A stretch of 64,000 bases of DNA from Agreia pratensis. GTDB lineage: Bacteria > Actinomycetota > Actinomycetes > Actinomycetales > Microbacteriaceae. The stretch is taken from the NCBI RefSeq assembly GCF_900177685.1, contig NZ_FXAY01000003.1, positions 434,001-498,000 of the forward strand, in the 5' to 3' direction. A program made the position numbers and the translations under genes. The notes under the pieces are model-generated. The model saw nothing but the letters and a program-made list of their open reading frames with translations. It made no database searches and was not told where the DNA came from. Of this stretch, positions 33,910 through 42,935 are shown in pieces; position 1 is the first letter of the stretch; each line of letters begins with the position of its first letter.

Positions 33910-34899
33910 CTACCGCGCCTCTGCTGTCGTCGCGGCATCCGCCGGCGTCTCGGAGTTCAGCTCTCCGAGCTCGAGAACGCCTCGGGTGAGAACTTCGCCG
34001 TACAGATCGTCGGGGTCGAGCCTGCGCAGTTCCTCGGCGAGGCAGTCCCGGAGCGACCGACGGGGAAGCGCCAGATCGTGCAGCGGCTGGTTGGGCTGAA
34101 CCAGTGTCGCCACGTTGGGAACCGAGCGCTCGAGTTCGATGACGCCGGACGAACGCGAGAGCTTGACCCCGTGAATGCCGCTGGAGCCGTTGGCGCGAGA
34201 CGAGATGCCATAGTCGACCGGAACCTGCAGCTGATGACGCAGCCACGCGGCGAGCAGCAGGGTCGAAGGGGAATCCGACGCGCCAGAGACCTCGATGGCC
34301 GTGACAGGTTCGAAGGGCGGCTGGTCGAGAACGGCGGCGAGCTGAGCACGCCAGAGCGTGAGCCGCGTCCAGGCGAAGTCCGTGTCTCCGGGGGAGTAGT
34401 TGCTCGACAGCGTGCGCAGAGTCTCGTTCGGGTTGGTGCTGTTCGACGAGTCGGTGATGCGGCGCTGTGCGATGCGGCCCAGGTCGGATGTCGACGGCGA
34501 TTCGGGCGCGTCGCCCGGCCACCACACGACGACGGGAGCATCGGGCAGGAGCAGGCCCGTGACCAGACCCTCCTCGTCGCTCGACGCTGCGCCGTAGGCC
34601 TTCAGCAGAATGACCTCGCTCGCGCCGGCGTCGCCGCCCACGCGAATCTGCGCATCCAGTCGTGCACCGCGGCCCGACTTGACGCCGTCATCGGCGTCGG
34701 TCGATACCACGATGACGCGCATGGGGTGCTCGCGCGACGCGTCGTTGGCCGCCTCGATGGCGTCTTCCTCTTGGCCGAGCGCGGTGCGGATGACCAGAGT
34801 CAGAACACGGCCGAGGGCGACAGCGCCACCCTCTTCGCGAATCTTGACGAGGGCCTTCGAGACCTTGCTTGTATTGGTGTCGGGCAGATCGACGATCAT
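33910..34899 (-). CDS. opcA: Glucose-6-phosphate dehydrogenase assembly protein OpcA
   Basis: A 329-residue OpcA-family protein, an accessory factor needed for full glucose-6-phosphate dehydrogenase activity in cyanobacteria and actinobacteria. Conserved segments include VVVWWPGDAPE and FAWTRLTLWRAQLA. The start overlaps the zwf stop by 4 bases (ATGA), consistent with joint production with its partner. Confidence 0.94.
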   Translation of the reverse strand: MIVDLPDTNTSKVSKALVKIREEGGAVALGRVLTLVIRTALGQEEDAIEAANDASREHPMRVIVVSTDADDGVKSGRGARLDAQIRVGGDAGASEVILLKAYGAASSDEEGLVTGLLLPDAPVVVWWPGDAPESPSTSDLGRIAQRRITDSSNSTNPNETLRTLSSNYSPGDTDFAWTRLTLWRAQLAAVLDQPPFEPVTAIEVSGASDSPSTLLLAAWLRHQLQVPVDYGISSRANGSSGIHGVKLSRSSGVIELERSVPNVATLVQPNQPLHDLALPRRSLRDCLAEELRRLDPDDLYGEVLTRGVLELGELNSETPADAATTAEAR

Positions 34900-36437
34900 G
34901 GTCGCCTCCAGGTTCTTCCGTCGCGGGCGAGCATCTCGTCTGCGGAGTCGGGGCCCCAGGTTCCGGGGCGATACTGATCGGGCTGCCCCTGGGTGGTCCA
35001 GAACTCCTCGATGGGGTCGAGGATCTTCCAGGAGAGTTCGACCTCTTCCTGGCGGGGGAACAGCGGCGGGTCTCCGAGGAGGACGTCGAGGATGAGACGC
35101 TCGTAGGCCTCGGGGCTCGCCTCGGTGAAGGCGTGGCCGTAGCCGAAGTCCATGGTCACGTCGCGCACCTGCATGCCGGCGCCGGGCACCTTCGATCCGA
35201 ATCGGATCGTCACGCCCTCGTCGGGCTGGACCCTGATGACAAGCGCGTTCTGGCCCAGGGCCGAGGTCTGGCTGTCAGCGAACAGATACTGCGGTGCTCT
35301 CTTGAAGACGACGGCGATCTCGGTCACCCGTCGGCCGAGCCGCTTGCCCGCACGCAGGTAGAAGGGAACACCCGACCAGCGGCGCGTGCCGATGTCGAGC
35401 CTCATGGCCGCATAGGTCTCGGTGAGGGATTCGGGGTTCATTCCGTCTTCCTCGAGGAACCCGGTGACTTTTTCTCCGCCCTGCCATCCGCCCGCGTACT
35501 GACCGCGTGCGGTGTGCTTGGCCAGATCCTTCGGCAAACGGATGGCGGCGAGCACCTTCTCTTTCTCGGCGCGAAGGTCAGCGGCGTTGAACGAGATCGG
35601 CTCTTCCATCGCCGTGAGAGCGAGGAGCTGCAGCAGGTGGTTCTGGATGACGTCGCGGGCTGCGCCGATGCCGTCGTAGTAGCCGGCTCGCCCACCCACT
35701 CCGATGTCTTCGGCCATCGTGATCTGCACGTGGTCGACGTAGTTCGAGTTCCAGATGGGCTCGTACAACTGGTTGGCGAAGCGGAGCGCCAGGATGTTCT
35801 GGACGGTCTCCTTGCCGAGGTAGTGATCGATACGGAAGACCGAGTCGGGTGCGAAGACCGACTCCACGACATCGTTGAGTTCGCGAGCCGTCTTCAGGTC
35901 GCTGCCGAAGGGCTTCTCGATGACGACACGGCGCCACTGGCCCTCTTCCGGGTGCGCGAGCCCCGAACGACGCAGCTGCTCGGTGACCAGCGGGAACGCC
36001 TTCGGCGGCACCGACAGGTAGAACGCATAGTTGCCCATGGTTCCTCGTTCGGCATCCAGCGCGTCGATGGTCTCTTTCAGGTGATCGAACGCCTCGTCGT
36101 CGCTGAACTCGCCCGAGACGAATCGGATTCCCTCGGACAGCTGACGCCACACATCCTCATCGAACGGGGTGCGCGCATACTCCTTGACGGCATCGTGAAC
36201 GACCCGCTCGAAGTCCTGGTCCTCCCAGTCGCGGCGGGCGAATCCGATGAGCGAGAAGCCGGGGGGAAGAAGACCGCGATTCGCGAGGTCGTAGACAGCC
36301 GGCATCAGCTTCTTGCGTGACAGGTCGCCTGTCACGCCGAAGATGACGAGGCCGCTCGGGCCCGCAATTCGGTTGAGCCGCCGATCCGAGGGGATTCTGA
36401 GCGGGTTGTATTCCGGAGTGATTTCTACCGGTGGCAT
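34896..36437 (-). CDS. zwf: Glucose-6-phosphate 1-dehydrogenase
   Basis: First enzyme of the oxidative pentose phosphate pathway, 513 residues. N-terminal cofactor fold VIFGVTGDLSRKKL, active site RIDHYLGKE with the catalytic His region, and C-terminal substrate-binding RAGKRL are present. The ATG is preceded by AAGGAG. zwf is separated from the upstream tal by a hairpin and G-tract, so it may have its own promoter. Confidence 0.96.
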   Translation of the reverse strand: MPPVEITPEYNPLRIPSDRRLNRIAGPSGLVIFGVTGDLSRKKLMPAVYDLANRGLLPPGFSLIGFARRDWEDQDFERVVHDAVKEYARTPFDEDVWRQLSEGIRFVSGEFSDDEAFDHLKETIDALDAERGTMGNYAFYLSVPPKAFPLVTEQLRRSGLAHPEEGQWRRVVIEKPFGSDLKTARELNDVVESVFAPDSVFRIDHYLGKETVQNILALRFANQLYEPIWNSNYVDHVQITMAEDIGVGGRAGYYDGIGAARDVIQNHLLQLLALTAMEEPISFNAADLRAEKEKVLAAIRLPKDLAKHTARGQYAGGWQGGEKVTGFLEEDGMNPESLTETYAAMRLDIGTRRWSGVPFYLRAGKRLGRRVTEIAVVFKRAPQYLFADSQTSALGQNALVIRVQPDEGVTIRFGSKVPGAGMQVRDVTMDFGYGHAFTEASPEAYERLILDVLLGDPPLFPRQEEVELSWKILDPIEEFWTTQGQPDQYRPGTWGPDSADEMLARDGRTWRRP

Positions 36438-36557
36438 GAAACTCCTTGAGACCTTCTGGGTCGACGGGTTACTTCGGCGCTAGAACAGCGCGGAGAACTG
36501 AATGGGTACGGTGCGGACCGTCGGGCGAGCCGCTCATGAGAATCTCGCAGGTGGTCT

Positions 36558-36568
36558 GGGGGGGGGGG
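36558..36568. repeat. Run of 11 G
   Basis: Uninterrupted 11-G homopolymer (C11 on the minus strand) in the tal-zwf gap, on the far side of the tal hairpin. It is outside any gene. Length may be imprecise because such tracts are error-prone in sequencing. Confidence 0.8.
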
Positions 36569-36577
36569 AGACGAGGG

Positions 36578-36630
36578 CCGGATCGACCTTCCGGGCGGCG
36601 GGTACAACCGCGCCGGGAAGGTCGATCCGG
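36578..36630 (-). terminator. Hairpin after tal
   Basis: A perfect 15-bp outer stem (36578-36592 with 36616-36630) with a 5-bp inner stem (36596-36600 with 36611-36615) begins 4 bases after the tal stop on the minus strand. No T tract follows; the G/C run comes about 10 bases later. Confidence 0.75.
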
Positions 36631-36634
36631 ACAC

Positions 36635-37747
36635 TCACTTGGAGGACTCGAGCGCCGTTGTGACCGTCTCAAGAAGTTCGTTCCACGAGACGATGAACTT
36701 GTCGACGCCCTCGGTCTCGAGCAACTCGGTGACCTCGGCATACGAGATGCCCTGAGCCGCGATCGCGTCGAGGACCTTGTTGGCCGCAGCGTACGAACCG
36801 GTGATGGTGTCGCCGGTGATCACGCCGTGGTCGAACGTCGCGTCGAGGGTCTTCTCCGGCATCGTGTTGACGACCTCGGGAGCGACGAGCTCGGTGACAT
36901 AGGTCGTGTCGGGCACGGCCGGGTCCTTGACGCCGGTGGATGCCCACAAGGGGCGCTGCTTGTTGGCTCCGGCCGCGAGAAGTCCCGCTGCGCGCTCTGT
37001 CGAGAACGCCTGCTCGTAGACCTCGTAAGCGAGCTGGGCGTTCGCGACGCCCGCTTTGCTCTTGAGGGCCAGGGCCTCGTCGGTGCCGATCGCCACGAGA
37101 CGCTTGTCGATCTCGGTGTCGACGCGCGACACGAAGAACGACGCGACGCTGTGGATCTTCGACAGGTCGATGCCGGCGGCCTTGGCACGCTCGAGGCCCG
37201 AGAGGTAGGCGTTGATGACGTCGCGGTACCGAGCGAGGCTGAAGATCAGCGTCACGTTGACACTGATTCCCGCCGCGATCGTCTCTGTGATGGCTTCGAG
37301 TCCCGCGATCGTCGCGGGAATCTTGATCAGGACGTTCTCTTTCGCGACCTTCTCGAAGAGTTCCTTCGCCTGCTTCGTCGTTCCTGCGGCGTCGTTCGCC
37401 AGTCCTGGCTCGACCTCGATCGAGACCCGGCCGTCGAAGCCGTTCGTGGCGTCGTAGATCGGGCGGAAGATGTCGCAGCCATTCGCGACGTCCTGAGTGG
37501 TGATCTCGAAGACGGCCTCGGTGACGTTCTTGCCCGCCTTAGCGAGCTCGGCGACCTGCGCCGCGTACGACTCACCATTGGTGAGCGCGGCGGCGAAGAT
37601 CGAGGGGTTGGTGGTGACACCGACGACGTTCTTCTCGGCGATCAGCTTCTCGAGTCCGCCGGATGTGATGCGCTCGCGCGACAGGTCGTCGAGCCAGATG
37701 CTGACGCCGGCTGCAGAGAGCTGGGCGGTGGGTGTTGTATCGGTCAT
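36635..37747 (-). CDS. tal: Transaldolase
   Basis: Moves a dihydroxyacetone unit in the non-oxidative pentose phosphate pathway; 370 residues of the longer actinobacterial type. The Schiff-base Lys lies in NVLIKIPAT, with [15 protein letters not shown] and [14 protein letters not shown] nearby. The gene follows tkt by 28 bases on the minus strand, so tkt-tal is one unit. Confidence 0.96.
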   Translation of the reverse strand: MTDTTPTAQLSAAGVSIWLDDLSRERITSGGLEKLIAEKNVVGVTTNPSIFAAALTNGESYAAQVAELAKAGKNVTEAVFEITTQDVANGCDIFRPIYDATNGFDGRVSIEVEPGLANDAAGTTKQAKELFEKVAKENVLIKIPATIAGLEAITETIAAGISVNVTLIFSLARYRDVINAYLSGLERAKAAGIDLSKIHSVASFFVSRVDTEIDKRLVAIGTDEALALKSKAGVANAQLAYEVYEQAFSTERAAGLLAAGANKQRPLWASTGVKDPAVPDTTYVTELVAPEVVNTMPEKTLDATFDHGVITGDTITGSYAAANKVLDAIAAQGISYAEVTELLETEGVDKFIVSWNELLETVTTALESSK

Positions 37748-37775
37748 GTACGTACTCCTTGAAGTTTCGTGTGGT

Positions 37776-39869
37776 CTAGAGCGACGAGATCGAGAGCTTG
37801 GCCGCTTCGACGGCGTGCTCGGTCGTGATGCCGAACTCGCGGAACAGCGTCTGATAGTCGGCGGAGGCGCCGAAGTGCTCGATCGAGACGCTCTTTCCGT
37901 GGTCGCCGACGTAGGAGCGCCAGGTCAGGTCGAGGCCGGCCTCGATCGAGACACGGGCCTTGACGCCTGCGGGAAGAACCGACTCGCGGTATTCCGCGCT
38001 CTGCTCTTCGAACCACTCGAGGCTCGGTGCCGACACGACGCGGGCGTTGATGCCCTCGTTCTTGAGCAGCTCGCGTGCCTCGACGGCGATCTGTACTTCG
38101 GAGCCGGTCGCGATGAAGATCACGTCTGGCGTGCCGTTCGGCGCCTCGGCCAACACGTACGCACCCTTCGCGACGTTCTTCGCCGAAGCGAAGGTCTCAC
38201 CGCTCGCCTCGCCGTCGCCACGCTCGAACACGGGGATGTTCTGGCGTGTCAGTGCGATTCCCGCGGGTCCGTTGCGACGCTCGAGGATCGTCTTCCAGGC
38301 GTAGGCGACCTCGTTGGCGTCACCGGGACGCACGATGTCGAGGCCCGGGATGGCGCGGAGTGTTGCGAGCTGCTCGATCGGCTGGTGGGTCGGTCCGTCT
38401 TCTCCGAGCGCGACAGAGTCGTGCGTCCACACGTAGATGGCGGGCGACTTCATCAGGGCGGCGAGCCTGACGGCCGGACGCATGTAGTCGCTGAAGATGA
38501 GGAACGTTCCACCGAACGGGCGCGTGTTGCCGTGCAGCACGATTCCGTTGAGGATCGCGCCCATGGCGTGCTCACGGATGCCGAAGTGCAGGACCCGACC
38601 GTACGGGTTTCCTGTCCACTCGTGCGTCGAGTGCTCGGCAGGAATGAAGGATGCTCCGGACTCGATGGTCGTGTTGTTCGACTCTGCGAGGTCGGCGGAT
38701 CCGCCCCAGAACTCGGGCATGATCGGCGCGATCGCGTTGATGACCTTGCCGGATGCGGCGCGGGTAGAGACGGCTTTGCCCGCTTCGAACACCGGCAGAG
38801 CCTCTTCGAGACCCTCGGGCACGGCGCCCGAGAGCACGCGGTCGAGGAGGACCTTCTTATCGGGGTTGGCCGCGGCCCAGGCGTCGAACGCCTCGTTCCA
38901 TTCGGCATGCTCGGCCTGACCGCGCGTGACGGCGCCACGGGTGTGAGCGATGACCTCGTCGGAGACCTCGAAGCTCTGCTCGGGGTCGAAGCCGAGAACC
39001 TCCTTGAGGCCCTTCAGCTCCTCGGCGCCCAGGGCCGATCCGTGGATCTTTCCGGTGTTCTGCTTCTTCGGCGACGGCCATCCGATGATGGTCTTCAGAA
39101 TGATGAGCGACGGCTTGCTCGTCTCGGCCTTAGCGGCCTCGATCGCGGTAAACAGCGCCTCGACGTCTTCGACGTACTCGCCCGTCTTCTTCCAGTCGAC
39201 CACCTGCACGTGCCAGTGGTATGCCTCATAGCGCGCACGCACGTCTTCGGTGAAGGCGATGTTCGTGTCGTCTTCGATCGAGATCTGGTTGCTGTCGTAG
39301 ATCGCGATGAGATTGCCGAGCTGCTGATGTCCGGCGAGCGACGATGCCTCGCTCGTGACGCCTTCCTGCAGGTCGCCATCTCCGGCGATGGTGTAGATGA
39401 AGTGATCGAAGGGGCTCGTGCCCGCTTCAGCCTCAGGGTCGAAGAGGCCACGCTCGAAGCGCGACGCGTAGGCGAAGCCCACGGCCGAGGAGAGTCCCTG
39501 TCCGAGCGGGCCGGTCGTGATCTCGACGCCGTCAGTGTGGCCGTACTCGGGGTGCCCGGGCGTGAGTGAGCCCCAGGTGCGGAGTGCCTTGAGATCGTCG
39601 AGCTCGAGGCCGTAGCCACCGAGATACAACTGGATGTACTGCGTCAGCGAGCTGTGGCCGACCGACAGGATGAAGCGGTCGCGACCGATCCACGCGTTGT
39701 CGCTCGGGTCGCGTCGCATGACCTTCTGGAAAAGCAGGTACGCGGCGGGGGCAAGGCTGATGGCCGTTCCCGGATGCCCGTTTCCTACCTTCTCGACGGC
39801 GTCAGCCGCAAGAACTTTCGCCGTGGATACGGCCTGGTCGTCAATGGGAGTCCATTGGAATGATGCCAC
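37776..39869 (-). CDS. tkt: Transketolase
   Basis: Thiamine diphosphate enzyme moving two-carbon units in the pentose phosphate pathway; 697 residues. [11 protein letters not shown], the ThDP motif GDGDLQEG...NQISIEDDT, and [19 protein letters not shown] are present. GTG start with AAGAAGGGG on the leader. The 5' end overlaps a possible 55-codon upstream frame. Confidence 0.97.
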   Translation of the reverse strand: MASFQWTPIDDQAVSTAKVLAADAVEKVGNGHPGTAISLAPAAYLLFQKVMRRDPSDNAWIGRDRFILSVGHSSLTQYIQLYLGGYGLELDDLKALRTWGSLTPGHPEYGHTDGVEITTGPLGQGLSSAVGFAYASRFERGLFDPEAEAGTSPFDHFIYTIAGDGDLQEGVTSEASSLAGHQQLGNLIAIYDSNQISIEDDTNIAFTEDVRARYEAYHWHVQVVDWKKTGEYVEDVEALFTAIEAAKAETSKPSLIILKTIIGWPSPKKQNTGKIHGSALGAEELKGLKEVLGFDPEQSFEVSDEVIAHTRGAVTRGQAEHAEWNEAFDAWAAANPDKKVLLDRVLSGAVPEGLEEALPVFEAGKAVSTRAASGKVINAIAPIMPEFWGGSADLAESNNTTIESGASFIPAEHSTHEWTGNPYGRVLHFGIREHAMGAILNGIVLHGNTRPFGGTFLIFSDYMRPAVRLAALMKSPAIYVWTHDSVALGEDGPTHQPIEQLATLRAIPGLDIVRPGDANEVAYAWKTILERRNGPAGIALTRQNIPVFERGDGEASGETFASAKNVAKGAYVLAEAPNGTPDVIFIATGSEVQIAVEARELLKNEGINARVVSAPSLEWFEEQSAEYRESVLPAGVKARVSIEAGLDLTWRSYVGDHGKSVSIEHFGASADYQTLFREFGITTEHAVEAAKLSISSL

Positions 39870-40008
39870 GAGGAATAAGCCCCTTCTTAGTTGCAGACCG
39901 GGCAGATTTGCCCGTCAGGCGCCGTGTTGCTATCGGCAGCAGGGAGAACCGCGTGAGAGACCGGCGAATGACAACCAGTGCACGGTACGTCTTGGGCACT
40001 GTGGACAT
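39841..40008 (-). CDS. Possible small leader protein, 55 aa, overlapping tkt
   Basis: A 55-codon frame starting ATG at 40008 with GGAG six bases upstream runs in the tkt leader and ends 28 bases inside tkt in another frame. The product is strongly basic (many Arg, Lys, Thr) with no known domain. It could be a translated leader that affects tkt translation, or a chance frame in G+C-rich DNA. An upstream in-frame start is at 40041. Confidence 0.3.
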   Translation of the reverse strand: MSTVPKTYRALVVIRRSLTRFSLLPIATRRLTGKSARSATKKGLIPRGIIPMDSH

Positions 40009-40063
40009 GGCTTCTCCGCTAGAAAGACACGCAGGAAACACCGACTGCTGTGTCGCCGCTACA

Positions 40064-40069
40064 AGTATA
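40064..40069 (-). promoter_or_regulatory. tkt promoter -10 element
   Basis: TATACT on the minus strand. Initiation near 40057 would give tkt a leader of about 190 nt. No good -35 is evident. Confidence 0.5.
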
Positions 40070-40082
40070 GGGAATCACGCGC

Positions 40083-40586
40083 TCAGCGTGACTCCTCCTC
40101 GACAAACTCGCGTAACCCTGCCACTACCAGGTTGTGATCGTCGATCTGGGGAAGGCCCGAGACGGTCACCACGGCGACCATCCCGACACCTTTGACCGAC
40201 ACAGGGAATCCGCCTCCGTGTGCCGCATACGACATCTGGTCGAACCATCCTTCGTTCTCGATGCGCTTACCTGCGATCTTCGGACGAGTGCCGAGCAGAA
40301 GCGACGGAATCCCGTAGCGCTCCACCGAGCGCGCTTTTCGGGCTATCCAGACGTCATTGTCGGCCTGCGCACCCTCCAAAGCCGCGTGGAACAGAATCTG
40401 CTCTCCTCGGCGAATGTCGATGGCGATCGGAAACGATCCTTCGGTCCCTCGTCGCACCAGAATAAGACCCAGCCGCAGGGCATCCGGTGGCCCGAAAGCA
40501 TCGAGTTGCAGCTCAGCCACCTCGTCTTCGATGCGCGCGGCAAGGGCCGCGAATTCTTCTGGAGTGGCGGGTTCGCGTGCGGACAT
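40083..40586 (-). CDS. UPF0303 / HbpS-like heme-degrading domain protein
   Basis: A 167-residue protein of the UPF0303 family, related to GlcG/HbpS folds; function unproven. Conserved features include RGEQILFHAALEG, WIARKARSVERYG and the C-terminal AHGGGFPV. The start at 40586 rather than 40595 is favoured because TACCGT (40594-40599) sits 7 nt upstream as a leaderless promoter. It faces away from ctaB. Without experiments the heme link is only by family. Confidence 0.85.
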   Translation of the reverse strand: MSAREPATPEEFAALAARIEDEVAELQLDAFGPPDALRLGLILVRRGTEGSFPIAIDIRRGEQILFHAALEGAQADNDVWIARKARSVERYGIPSLLLGTRPKIAGKRIENEGWFDQMSYAAHGGGFPVSVKGVGMVAVVTVSGLPQIDDHNLVVAGLREFVEEESR

Positions 40587-40593
40587 GAGTGTC

Positions 40594-40599
40594 ACGGTA
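40594..40599 (-). promoter_or_regulatory. -10 element, leaderless start of UPF0303 gene
   Basis: TACCGT on the minus strand, 7 nt before the ATG at 40586. Confidence 0.45.
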
Positions 40600-40632
40600 T
40601 CTGCTCCGGGCGATCGACGAGTACCGATCGCC

Positions 40633-40638
40633 TAGACT
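40633..40638 (+). promoter_or_regulatory. ctaB promoter -10 element
   Basis: TAGACT, about 52 bases before the ctaB ATG. The leader holds a G+C-rich inverted stretch (about 40649-40672) and a GAGGAG ribosome site. Confidence 0.5.
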
Positions 40639-40690
40639 GGTTCGGGATCGCGCGCGCCCCGCGCGGGGCCCGGCAACAGTCTGAGGAGCA

Positions 40691-41611
40691 ATGAACGTCG
40701 CTGTAGAGGGCCGCATCGAAAAGCGGCATATCAGCCTGTCGGCGAAAGCCAAGGCCTACGTCGCATTGACGAAGCCCCGGGTGATCGAGCTCCTTCTCGT
40801 GACGACGGCTCCGGTGATGATCCTGGCGCAGAACGGGATTCCGGATCTCTGGCTCGTCGTCGCCACCCTGGTCGGCGGCGCCCTGAGCGCCGGAAGCGCT
40901 GGCGCGTTCAACTGCTACATCGACCGCGATATCGACCGCGTCATGAAGCGCACACAGGGGCGTCCACTCGTCACCGGCGAACTCACAGACCGCGAAGCCC
41001 TCGTCTTCGCGTGGGTCATCGGCGTGGCATCCATCGTCTGGCTGGCCATCTTCGCCAACTTCCTCGCTGCGGCACTGTCTCTCGTCGCGATCCTGCTCTA
41101 CGTGTTCCTCTACACGGTCTGGCTGAAGCGCCGCACGTCGCAGAACATCGTCTGGGGCGGCATCGCCGGGTGCATGCCGGTGCTCATCGGATGGGCGGCC
41201 GTCACGCACTCGCTCAGCTGGACCCCCTTCATCCTCTTCGGCGTCGTGTTCCTGTGGACGCCGCCGCACTACTGGCCTCTGTCGATGAAATACCGCGACG
41301 AGTACAAGGCGGCCAACGTGCCTATGCTCGCCGTGGTGCGCGGTCGCGCCGTCGTCGGACTCCAGACGATCCTGTACGCGTGGGCCACGGTGGCCTGTTC
41401 GCTGCTCCTGATCCCGGTGGCCCCGATGGGAATCGTCTACAGCGTCGTCGCACTCGCTTCGGGCGCCTGGTTCATCTATGAGACGCACCGTCTCTACAAC
41501 CGCGCCATCCACGGGCACGAGGTCAAGCCGATGCGTGTCTTCCACGCGTCGATCAGCTACCTCACGCTCGTCTTCCTCGCGGTCGCCATCGATCCGCTGC
41601 TCCCGTTCTAA
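40691..41611 (+). CDS. ctaB: Protoheme IX farnesyltransferase (heme O synthase)
   Basis: Integral membrane prenyltransferase of 306 residues that farnesylates heme B to heme O for aa3 oxidase. Conserved N-D-x-x-D-type sites appear as [15 protein letters not shown] and [12 protein letters not shown]; about nine hydrophobic helices are seen. It converges with ctaA, which does the next step. Confidence 0.95.
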   Translation: MNVAVEGRIEKRHISLSAKAKAYVALTKPRVIELLLVTTAPVMILAQNGIPDLWLVVATLVGGALSAGSAGAFNCYIDRDIDRVMKRTQGRPLVTGELTDREALVFAWVIGVASIVWLAIFANFLAAALSLVAILLYVFLYTVWLKRRTSQNIVWGGIAGCMPVLIGWAAVTHSLSWTPFILFGVVFLWTPPHYWPLSMKYRDEYKAANVPMLAVVRGRAVVGLQTILYAWATVACSLLLIPVAPMGIVYSVVALASGAWFIYETHRLYNRAIHGHEVKPMRVFHASISYLTLVFLAVAIDPLLPF

Positions 41612-41612
41612 A

Positions 41613-41635
41613 CGTCTCGCTCTCTGAGAGAGACG
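41613..41635. terminator. Weak hairpin between ctaB and ctaA
   Basis: CGTCTC (41613-41618) and GAGACG (41630-41635) can pair, with a few more interrupted pairs inside. A modest candidate for a terminator between the two convergent genes. Confidence 0.35.
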
Positions 41636-41684
41636 AAGCCAGCCGCGGGCGGCGTACTCGACCAGCGAAGAGGGATCGGGCGAC

Positions 41685-42632
41685 CTACAGGCGCTGACCC
41701 GCAGAGCTGAGTTCCCACGGGTCATCCACGGCCTCGGGGGCATTCGCCGACGAACGCAGTGAGAGCACAACAGCCGTCATCGCTGCGACGAGCAGTCCTG
41801 CGAGCACCATGTGGATTCCGACCAGGAGCGGGGGCAGACCAAGCCGCGCCTGGGTCAAGCCGACGACGACCTGCACGGCTTCGATCAAGAGCAGAGCGAG
41901 CGCCCAGCGCCGAACGTCGAGCTTCAGCGCCCATGCGGCCGCAACGAGCACCAGGGTGAGGCCCAGCAGTACGTAGGCCGGCCAGCTGTGGAAGTGCTGA
42001 AGCAATTCGGCGTCGAGGCCGTTGCGGGGCGTCTTCTCGTCGCCCGCGTGCGGGCCGGACCCGGTTGTCAGGATGCCGATGACAACCGTGATGGCCACGA
42101 ACAGCGATGCGGTGTGAGCGACGATCAGATACCAGAGGGGCGCGATGCGTCGAGCTCCACGCGGCCCTCGGTACACGCGGTAGACGAGGATCGTCGCATT
42201 GATCACGAGCAGGATCGAGATCACGAAGTGCACCCCGACGATGTAGGGATTGAGTCCGGTCAGAACGGTGATGCCGCCGATGACGGCTTGCAGCGGAATC
42301 GACAGACCCTGCAGCAGCGTCAGCACGAAGAGGTCTCTGCGCTCCGTCCAGTAGCGCACGACGGCGGCGAATACCGCGACCACGATCAGAGCGAGTACGA
42401 ACGTGAGCATGCGGTTCGCGAACTCGATGACCCCGTGGATACCCATCTCGGGCGTCGAGACAAACGACGTGTCGGTGCACCGCGGCCATGTGGGGCATCC
42501 AAGCCCCGACCCGGTCAGTCGAACCGCTCCACCTGTGCCGATGAGTATCACCTGGAATACGAGCGAGAGCCAGGCCAGAATCCGCACCGGACGGCTGACG
42601 GAGGTGGGCAGGAGTGCGATGAGTCGCTTCAC
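41685..42632 (-). CDS. ctaA: Heme A synthase
   Basis: Membrane protein of 315 residues that oxidises heme O to heme A. Eight predicted helices, a conserved GTGGAVRLTGSGLGCPTWP region with paired cysteines, and His residues in IHGVIEFANR and ELLQHFHSW that likely bind heme. GTG start at 42632. Divergent from sufB across a 303-base gap. Confidence 0.94.
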   Translation of the reverse strand: MKRLIALLPTSVSRPVRILAWLSLVFQVILIGTGGAVRLTGSGLGCPTWPRCTDTSFVSTPEMGIHGVIEFANRMLTFVLALIVVAVFAAVVRYWTERRDLFVLTLLQGLSIPLQAVIGGITVLTGLNPYIVGVHFVISILLVINATILVYRVYRGPRGARRIAPLWYLIVAHTASLFVAITVVIGILTTGSGPHAGDEKTPRNGLDAELLQHFHSWPAYVLLGLTLVLVAAAWALKLDVRRWALALLLIEAVQVVVGLTQARLGLPPLLVGIHMVLAGLLVAAMTAVVLSLRSSANAPEAVDDPWELSSAGQRL

Positions 42633-42691
42633 GAGCGGGAGAGTTCCTTGTCAAGACTTGTCGGCGAAAAGGTCAGCTATCTACTTTCTGG

Positions 42692-42704
42692 CAGGCATTG
42701 CCTG
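42692..42704. promoter_or_regulatory. Palindrome in ctaA-sufB gap
   Basis: CAGGCA-T-TGCCTG, a perfect 6-bp inverted repeat directly upstream of the TAGAAT hexamer at 42705. Position suits an operator, but no known regulator is matched. Confidence 0.4.
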
Positions 42705-42710
42705 TAGAAT
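42705..42710 (+). promoter_or_regulatory. Possible suf promoter -10 element
   Basis: TAGAAT in the ctaA-sufB gap. It would give sufB a leader of about 220 nt. CATAAAT near 42868 is an alternative closer to the gene. Confidence 0.4.
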
Positions 42711-42728
42711 CTGAAAGTTGTAGAAATC

Positions 42729-42742
42729 CGCGTTCGAACGCG
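42729..42742. promoter_or_regulatory. 14-bp perfect palindrome in ctaA-sufB gap
   Basis: CGCGTTCGAACGCG is fully self-complementary and sits about 19 bases downstream of the TAGAAT hexamer. The rest of the 303-base gap (42633-42935) shows no gene. Confidence 0.45.
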
Positions 42743-42935
42743 TTTTGCGCATATCGCCCAGCGTCGGGCGGGGCTCACGCCCCCAGACCTCAGTACATTC
42801 TAAGTACGGGTGTTCTCCCCACGAGAACGTGATCAGGCAATCATTTCGGTGATCGGTGCCGAATCACATAAATGCCCCGGTCTGGAATGCCTGCCGCTGA
42901 CCGCGGGTTGAGATCAACGAGGAAGGGAGAAAGTC

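Noticed and set aside
32638-34977. 779-codon plus-strand frame
   Set aside because: Runs through the end of secG, rbpA in another frame and antisense to pgl and opcA; crosses a strong terminator. Not a gene.
34869-39569. Long plus-strand frames opposite zwf, tal and tkt (483, 438 and 690 codons)
   Set aside because: Each mirrors a well-conserved minus-strand gene; sequences are low in recognisable motifs and rich in Asp, Arg, Val and Leu as expected for shadows.
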